From: an uncultured Lachnospiraceae bacterium
GTDB lineage: Bacteria > Bacillota_A > Clostridia > Lachnospirales > Lachnospiraceae
Direction of reading: 5' to 3'
DNA length: 9,420 bases
NCBI GenBank assembly: GCA_946613735.1
Contig: CAMOFS010000038.1
Location: 1 to 9,420, forward strand
The notes under the pieces were generated by a model. That model ran no database searches and was not told the DNA's origin. It was given only the letters and a program-made list of their open reading frames with translations. The position numbers and the translations under genes are program-made. Of this stretch, positions 6,459 through 9,420 are shown in pieces (position 1 is the stretch's first letter; every line of letters starts with the position of its first letter).

Positions 6459-7439
6459 TTACATCAAAAGCCTGAGCTTGTCGGGTAACAGGCGGATACG
6501 GACATCATTTGATCTGCACTTGACCTCACCGTCTGTATGTACCCACTCGAAAGAGTCAGATGTGACATGGATCTCTTTTCCCCGATCCATGTGGATGGAG
6601 TCGAACTTTACATGGTTTCCATCGTAGGCTGTGGGGAATATCTTGAAAAAGTCCATATTTTTGGCGGGCGTTGCGATACATGTATCCAACAGCCCGTCAT
6701 TATTTTTTGCCTCGGGGCAAAACTTAAAACCGCCACCCTCGTAATTGTTATTCATGCAGACAAAAAGCATACAGTGATCGTATTCAGACGATACTCCGTC
6801 GCATTCCACCTTGATATGTGCCGGTGTAAGGGAAAAAATGAGCTTTATTGCATTAAAGATATAAATGAGCTTTCCCAGGTGAAGCTTGTTAAGAAGGGTC
6901 TTGTACCTTGATGCGTCGGCAGCCTGACAGATGGCGGCATCAAACCCTAGCCCCGTGGAGTCGTGAAATCTCCTGCGGATCAGTCCGTCTTCACCTGTGA
7001 TCCCTATAGCCTCATGCCCAAACAGAGCCTCAGTAGTGGCGCCATAGGTTATCTCACCAATATCCATACTGCGTCTATCCTTAAGTTCAAGGATCCTTAA
7101 GAGCTGCTTGTCCAGGTCTTTGTTGGACAACCCAAGAGACTTTGCCAGATCATTACCACTTCCTGCAGGCAGGTAACCCAGATGAATGCGCCCCAGATGA
7201 TCCATACCGTTGATGGCTTCATTTAAAGTGCCGTCGCCACCCATTAGGATGATGAAAAGTTCTTCGTCAGAAGGTGTGGCTGTAATCTCACTACAGATCG
7301 CGCCGATGCCATGCTCACGGGTGGAATAGTGTATCTGTACATCATGTCCGCAGCCATCCAAAATGGGTATGAGCTTTTGGAATTTTTTCCCTGTCCTGCC
7401 GGAGGCTCCGGCGGGATTCACAACAACATGTAACTTCAA
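6459..7439 (-). CDS. Diacylglycerol kinase family lipid kinase (YegS/DagK type)
   Basis: This is a 326-residue soluble lipid kinase that uses ATP to phosphorylate diacylglycerol or a related lipid at the inner membrane face, recycling it to phosphatidic acid. Motifs run in order: NPAGASGRTG (8-17), the catalytic-domain signature MGGDGTLNE (66-74), LPAGSGNDLAKSLG (90-103), STGLGFDAAI (161-170), and FKFCPEAKNNDGLLD (238-252). The C-terminal half carries HTDGE, also typical. The start codon is TTG at 7439, backed by a strong CGGAGGAG ribosome binding site (7446-7453) about 6-8 nt upstream; no in-frame ATG fits. Residues ~131-158 appear to be an insertion between the DIGEI and TGLGFDA segments. 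It is the last gene of the hpf-regulator-kinase run, 33 nt after the regulator. The substrate could be a lipid other than diacylglycerol. Confidence 0.9.
   Translation of the reverse strand: MKLHVVVNPAGASGRTGKKFQKLIPILDGCGHDVQIHYSTREHGIGAICSEITATPSDEELFIILMGGDGTLNEAINGMDHLGRIHLGYLPAGSGNDLAKSLGLSNKDLDKQLLRILELKDRRSMDIGEITYGATTEALFGHEAIGITGEDGLIRRRFHDSTGLGFDAAICQAADASRYKTLLNKLHLGKLIYIFNAIKLIFSLTPAHIKVECDGVSSEYDHCMLFVCMNNNYEGGGFKFCPEAKNNDGLLDTCIATPAKNMDFFKIFPTAYDGNHVKFDSIHMDRGKEIHVTSDSFEWVHTDGEVKCRSNDVRIRLLPDKLRLLM
6466..6493 (-). terminator. Weak terminator-like hairpin inside the 3' end of the lipid kinase gene
   Basis: On the minus strand GCCTG (6489-6493) can pair with CAGGC (6470-6474) across a 14-nt loop, followed by TTTT (6469-6466). 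It lies within the last codons of the kinase gene. There is no intergenic space before the convergent ECF gene, so an embedded terminator is reasonable. The stem is short and the T run brief, so this is tentative. Confidence 0.25.
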
Positions 7440-7472
7440 AATAGACTCCTCCGAATTATTGCTTTATATTAT

Positions 7473-8429
7473 CTATAACACCATAAGTCCATCATCTACA
7501 TACTTTTCCACCTCGGCAAGGCTTTTTTTGAGGCCAAACTCATGAGATAAAACGGAATACAGCATGTTAGCCCGTCTTTTTTTTATCCTGTAAACATCAG
7601 AGTGTCTGTCCATGCATTTATACAACCCAACCAAAAGCATAAGGCCAATAAGGCCCGTGGCCACATGGAAGGAGCTCTCGCTGTACAGCATAAGCAGTTC
7701 TTCGCCCTTTTTTGCAAGTCCCTGAAAGCGAAGAGCCGTGGACAGATTAAGCGCCAGGGTGATCTTTCGAAAGATCCTGCGCTCACATTCTAACATATCA
7801 CTATCGGTCTTTCGGATAAGCATGCCGAAAATACGGGATGCCTTTATATAATTCTTGCGCCGCACAAGGATCACTCCGATGGCGTTGATGATCTGTATCT
7901 CCACATAGGATAGAGGGGCATCGGGAGACGGATCACAGGTCATGTCGTCTACTGTCATCCCGGGTCTGGTGAGTTGGATGCAGGATATCATCTGGGCCAG
8001 CATATCATCGGGCTTGGCGCCCTGTCTGAAAAAGGACCAGCATATCAGATAATTCTTTATCTGGACTATGGCCGGTTTTTTGTATGCATCTGAAACTGCA
8101 GTATGCAGTCTGTACGCCACCAGCTCCACATATTCGAAGTCGTCAAGGAGCATGGCAAGCCTGAGCTTCTCTTGATCCTTGATGGTGGCTTCCGGAGTAT
8201 GTGTAACAGAAATATAATCCTCATCAAAAAGATAGTAGCCAGGAACCCCAAACACCTTGGCGAGCATAGCTCTATGGTATCTGGTCGGTGCCTGGCTGCC
8301 ATTTTCGTAGCGGCATATTGTGGTATTAGAAGTCCCAATGAGGTTTGCAAGGGCTATCTGAGAAAGCCCTGACTCCACTCTCAGCTTCCTGAGATTTTTG
8401 GAGAACCCTGCAAGGTCATCGGACTTCAT
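7473..8429 (-). CDS. XRE family transcriptional regulator with large helical C-terminal domain
   Basis: This is a 318-residue protein. Residues ~9-67 are a classic HTH_3 domain (LRKLRVESGLSQIALANLIG, then TSNTTICRYENGSQAPT), so it should bind DNA. Residues ~86-300 look all-helical, with TPR-like pairs such as SYVEIQIINAIGVILVRRKNYIKASRIFGMLI. That layout recalls the RRNPP group (Rgg, PlcR, NprR), which sense short peptides, but I see no specific signature and this is inference. No peptide precursor gene is visible next to it. The gene starts 14 nt after the hpf stop and has no clear ribosome binding site (GGGCTTTAGGC precedes the ATG). It is thus probably translated at low level or by coupling to hpf. 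It shares the hpf transcript and precedes the lipid kinase by 33 nt. Its targets are unknown. Confidence 0.85.
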   Translation of the reverse strand: MKSDDLAGFSKNLRKLRVESGLSQIALANLIGTSNTTICRYENGSQAPTRYHRAMLAKVFGVPGYYLFDEDYISVTHTPEATIKDQEKLRLAMLLDDFEYVELVAYRLHTAVSDAYKKPAIVQIKNYLICWSFFRQGAKPDDMLAQMISCIQLTRPGMTVDDMTCDPSPDAPLSYVEIQIINAIGVILVRRKNYIKASRIFGMLIRKTDSDMLECERRIFRKITLALNLSTALRFQGLAKKGEELLMLYSESSFHVATGLIGLMLLVGLYKCMDRHSDVYRIKKRRANMLYSVLSHEFGLKKSLAEVEKYVDDGLMVL

Positions 8430-8443
8430 GCCTAAAGCCCGTC

Positions 8444-8974
8444 TTAAAACTCAGGCTCTATCAATCCGTATGTATTACCTCTTCTCTTGTAAACAACATT
8501 GACCTCGTCTGTCTCAGCATTGCGGAACATAAAGAAGTTGTGTCCCAAAAGTTCCATCTGTACACATGCATCCTCGGGATACATGGGCTTGACTCCAAAA
8601 CGTTTTGTTCTAATGATGGATACTTCCTCATCCTCATCGGAAGCACTGCCTATGTATTCTTCGGTAAAGAACTCTCCCGGCTCCTGCTGCTTTGTTATAA
8701 GCTTATTACGGTATTTTTTCATCTGGTTTGCAATGACTTCTTCCACCAGGTCGATGGAAACATACATGTCATTGCTTACCTGTTCGGAACGAATGATGTT
8801 GCCCTTGACGGGAATGGTCACCTCGATTTTTTGCCTGTCCTTCTCGACGGACAAGGTGACGTTGGCCTGTGTATCTTCGGTAAAGAACTTGTCGAGCTTG
8901 GATAGCTTGTCCTCCACCGCATTTTTAAGGCCGTCTGTTAGTTCGATGTTTCTTCCGGTAATGTTGATCTTCAT
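8444..8974 (-). CDS. hpf: Ribosome hibernation promoting factor, long form
   Basis: This is a 176-residue protein. Residues 1-~98 form the S30AE ribosome-binding domain (MKINITGRNIELTDGLKNAV, later KYRNKLI), which sits in the decoding centre of the 30S subunit. After an acidic linker (~105-117, ASDEDEE) residues ~118-173 form the S30AE C-terminal dimerisation domain (RTKRFGVKPMYPEDACVQ...). That pairs two 70S ribosomes into inactive 100S particles in stationary or stressed cells. The long form is typical of Firmicutes. I start at ATG 8974 because GGGGGGA lies about 6 nt upstream; a TTG at 8989 would place its codons inside that ribosome binding site. It is first in the hpf-regulator-lipid kinase operon, with its own promoter upstream and a stem-loop at the predicted mRNA 5' end. 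Confidence 0.96.
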   Translation of the reverse strand: MKINITGRNIELTDGLKNAVEDKLSKLDKFFTEDTQANVTLSVEKDRQKIEVTIPVKGNIIRSEQVSNDMYVSIDLVEEVIANQMKKYRNKLITKQQEPGEFFTEEYIGSASDEDEEVSIIRTKRFGVKPMYPEDACVQMELLGHNFFMFRNAETDEVNVVYKRRGNTYGLIEPEF

Positions 8975-9001
8975 ATAGCATCCCCCCAATCGTGAATATT
9001 T

Positions 9002-9019
9002 ATCGGATGCGGTTCCGAT
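9002..9019 (-). promoter_or_regulatory. Stem-loop at the predicted 5' end of the hpf mRNA
   Basis: On the minus strand ATCGGA (9019-9014) pairs perfectly with TCCGAT (9007-9002) around a 6-nt loop. The predicted transcription start, about 7 nt from the -10 element, falls at 9019, so the mRNA would open with this hairpin. Such 5' stems can protect transcripts from decay. Regulation is inferred. Confidence 0.45.
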
Positions 9020-9025
9020 GATTCA

Positions 9026-9053
9026 ATTATAACACAATACAGGGTTTCAACAA
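9026..9053 (-). promoter_or_regulatory. Sigma-A promoter for hpf operon
   Basis: On the minus strand, TTGTTG (9053-9048) is followed after 16 nt by a perfect TATAAT (9031-9026). The leader to the hpf ATG is about 45 nt. I saw no clear stress-sigma (sigma-B type) motif. Spacing is 1 nt below the optimum. Confidence 0.6.
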
Positions 9054-9097
9054 GTGATTTTTTTGCTATTTAGCTACTGTAATTTTGCCTTTTGATA

Positions 9098-9106
9098 TGC
9101 TATAAT
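9098..9106 (+). promoter_or_regulatory. Extended -10 promoter for murA
   Basis: TGC directly precedes a perfect TATAAT (9101-9106), giving an extended -10 element (TGnTATAAT). The -35 position (about 9078-9083, TGTAAT) is weak, as is common for extended -10 promoters. Transcription should begin near 9113, leaving a leader of roughly 67 nt before murA. Confidence 0.55.
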
Positions 9107-9122
9107 ATTTTAGGTTTTTTGT

Positions 9123-9141
9123 GCCGGCATTGCATGTCGGC
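9123..9141 (+). promoter_or_regulatory. Hairpin in the murA leader
   Basis: GCCGGCAT (9123-9130) pairs with ATGTCGGC (9134-9141), eight pairs including one G-U, around the loop TGC. No T run follows, so it is not a simple terminator. It ends 22 nt before the likely ribosome binding site. Function unknown; it might stabilise or regulate the murA message. Confidence 0.4.
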
Positions 9142-9179
9142 GGCATACCGAGCAAAGATGATTGGAGACTATTACTGCG

Positions 9180-9420
9180 ATGAATCAGTTTGTAATAAAG
9201 GGTGGCACCCCGCTGGAGGGCTCAGTTGATATCGGTGGAGCCAAAAATGCAGCGCTGGGACTTGTGGCTGCCGCCATTATGACAGATGATGATGTTATTT
9301 TGGATAATCTTCCCGATGTCAATGATATCAATGTCATGCTGGATGCCATAGAGGGGATCGGAGCCCGGGTAGAGCGTATAGACAGACATACTGCCTGCAT
9401 CAACGGCGCCACCATAGGCA
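9180..9420 (+). CDS. murA: UDP-N-acetylglucosamine 1-carboxyvinyltransferase (MurA), 3' end outside window
   Basis: The first 80 codons are present. MNQFVIKGGTPLEGSVDIGG is followed by AKNAAL, where K22 and N23 are at the positions of the conserved active-site pair of the EPSP synthase-like family. The rest (LPDVNDINVMLDAIEGIGARV) matches the start of MurA. The enzyme transfers enolpyruvate from phosphoenolpyruvate to UDP-GlcNAc, the first committed step of peptidoglycan synthesis, in the cytoplasm. The active-site cysteine loop (near residue 115 in other MurA proteins) lies past the window end. The start is ATG 9180; GGAG at 9164-9167 is a somewhat distant ribosome binding site (12 nt). Many Firmicutes carry two murA copies, and which one this is cannot be told here. 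Confidence 0.93.
   Translation, partial: MNQFVIKGGTPLEGSVDIGGAKNAALGLVAAAIMTDDDVILDNLPDVNDINVMLDAIEGIGARVERIDRHTACINGATIG

Noticed and set aside
7363..7545. Small plus-strand open frame of 60 residues across the kinase/regulator gap, considered as a peptide signal gene
   Set aside because: Most lies antisense to the kinase and regulator, there is no good ribosome binding site, and it lacks a signal peptide-like start.
8499..8978. 159-residue open frame on the plus strand opposite hpf
   Set aside because: It mirrors the hpf coding frame, has serine/leucine-rich low-complexity composition, no ribosome binding site, and hpf is certain.
8975..8989. TTG at 8989 as hpf start
   Set aside because: Its codons would be the GGGGGGA ribosome binding site itself, and HPF proteins begin at MKINITG.
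9111..9141. murA leader hairpin as a rho-independent terminator
   Set aside because: The T run (9115-9120) is before the hairpin on the plus strand, and on the minus strand the hairpin is followed by A rather than T.
1..9420. Mobile element, CRISPR array, tRNA, or horizontally acquired defence system
   Set aside because: No transposase or integrase, no regularly spaced direct repeats, no tRNA-like cloverleaf and no defence domain were seen; the genes are housekeeping or signalling types.

Overview
The window looks like chromosome from an anaerobic low-to-moderate-GC Firmicute, most likely of the Lachnospiraceae (Butyrivibrio or a relative). This is inference from gene content: a glycerol-3-phosphate-oxidation-type flavoprotein followed by a DUF1667 protein, a group II ECF transporter S component without its own energizing module, a long-form HPF, a MurA with the KN motif, and a large propeller sensor. 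All genes have Firmicute-style Shine-Dalgarno sequences. I saw no tRNA, rRNA, CRISPR, transposase or phage gene. It reads as ordinary, densely packed chromosome.

Layout. Positions 1-2627 run on the plus strand: the 3' part of an FAD/NAD(P) oxidoreductase, a small four-cysteine DUF1667 protein, a hairpin, then an AraC-type regulator with a cupin sensor domain. Positions 2630-5602 hold one large minus-strand gene. It encodes a signal peptide, a double beta-propeller, a Y_Y_Y domain, one membrane helix and a cytoplasmic HD-GYP domain, so it is a membrane sensor that probably degrades c-di-GMP. A divergent region of about 200 bp (5603-5805) follows, with back-to-back promoters and a compact structured leader in front of a plus-strand ECF S component (5806-6456). 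Positions 6459-8974 are a minus-strand operon read right to left: hpf, an XRE-family regulator with a helical C-terminal domain, and a lipid kinase of the diacylglycerol kinase family. A second divergent region (8975-9179) carries promoters for hpf and for murA, which starts at 9180 and runs off the window.

How the genes may work together. The flavoprotein and DUF1667 protein very probably form a redox pair, usually with a GlpA-type dehydrogenase upstream (outside the window). The AraC gene behind them could regulate them. The hpf-regulator-lipid kinase operon combines ribosome hibernation, a possible signal-responsive regulator and membrane lipid recycling. The propeller/HD-GYP protein and the ECF S component share only a divergent promoter region.

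The points most worth a second look are the structured leader of the ECF gene, the propeller/HD-GYP architecture, the stem-loop at the predicted 5' end of the hpf mRNA, the XRE regulator inside the hpf operon, and two convergent gene pairs whose stop codons are each only 2 nt apart. I found no clear previously undescribed multi-gene system.
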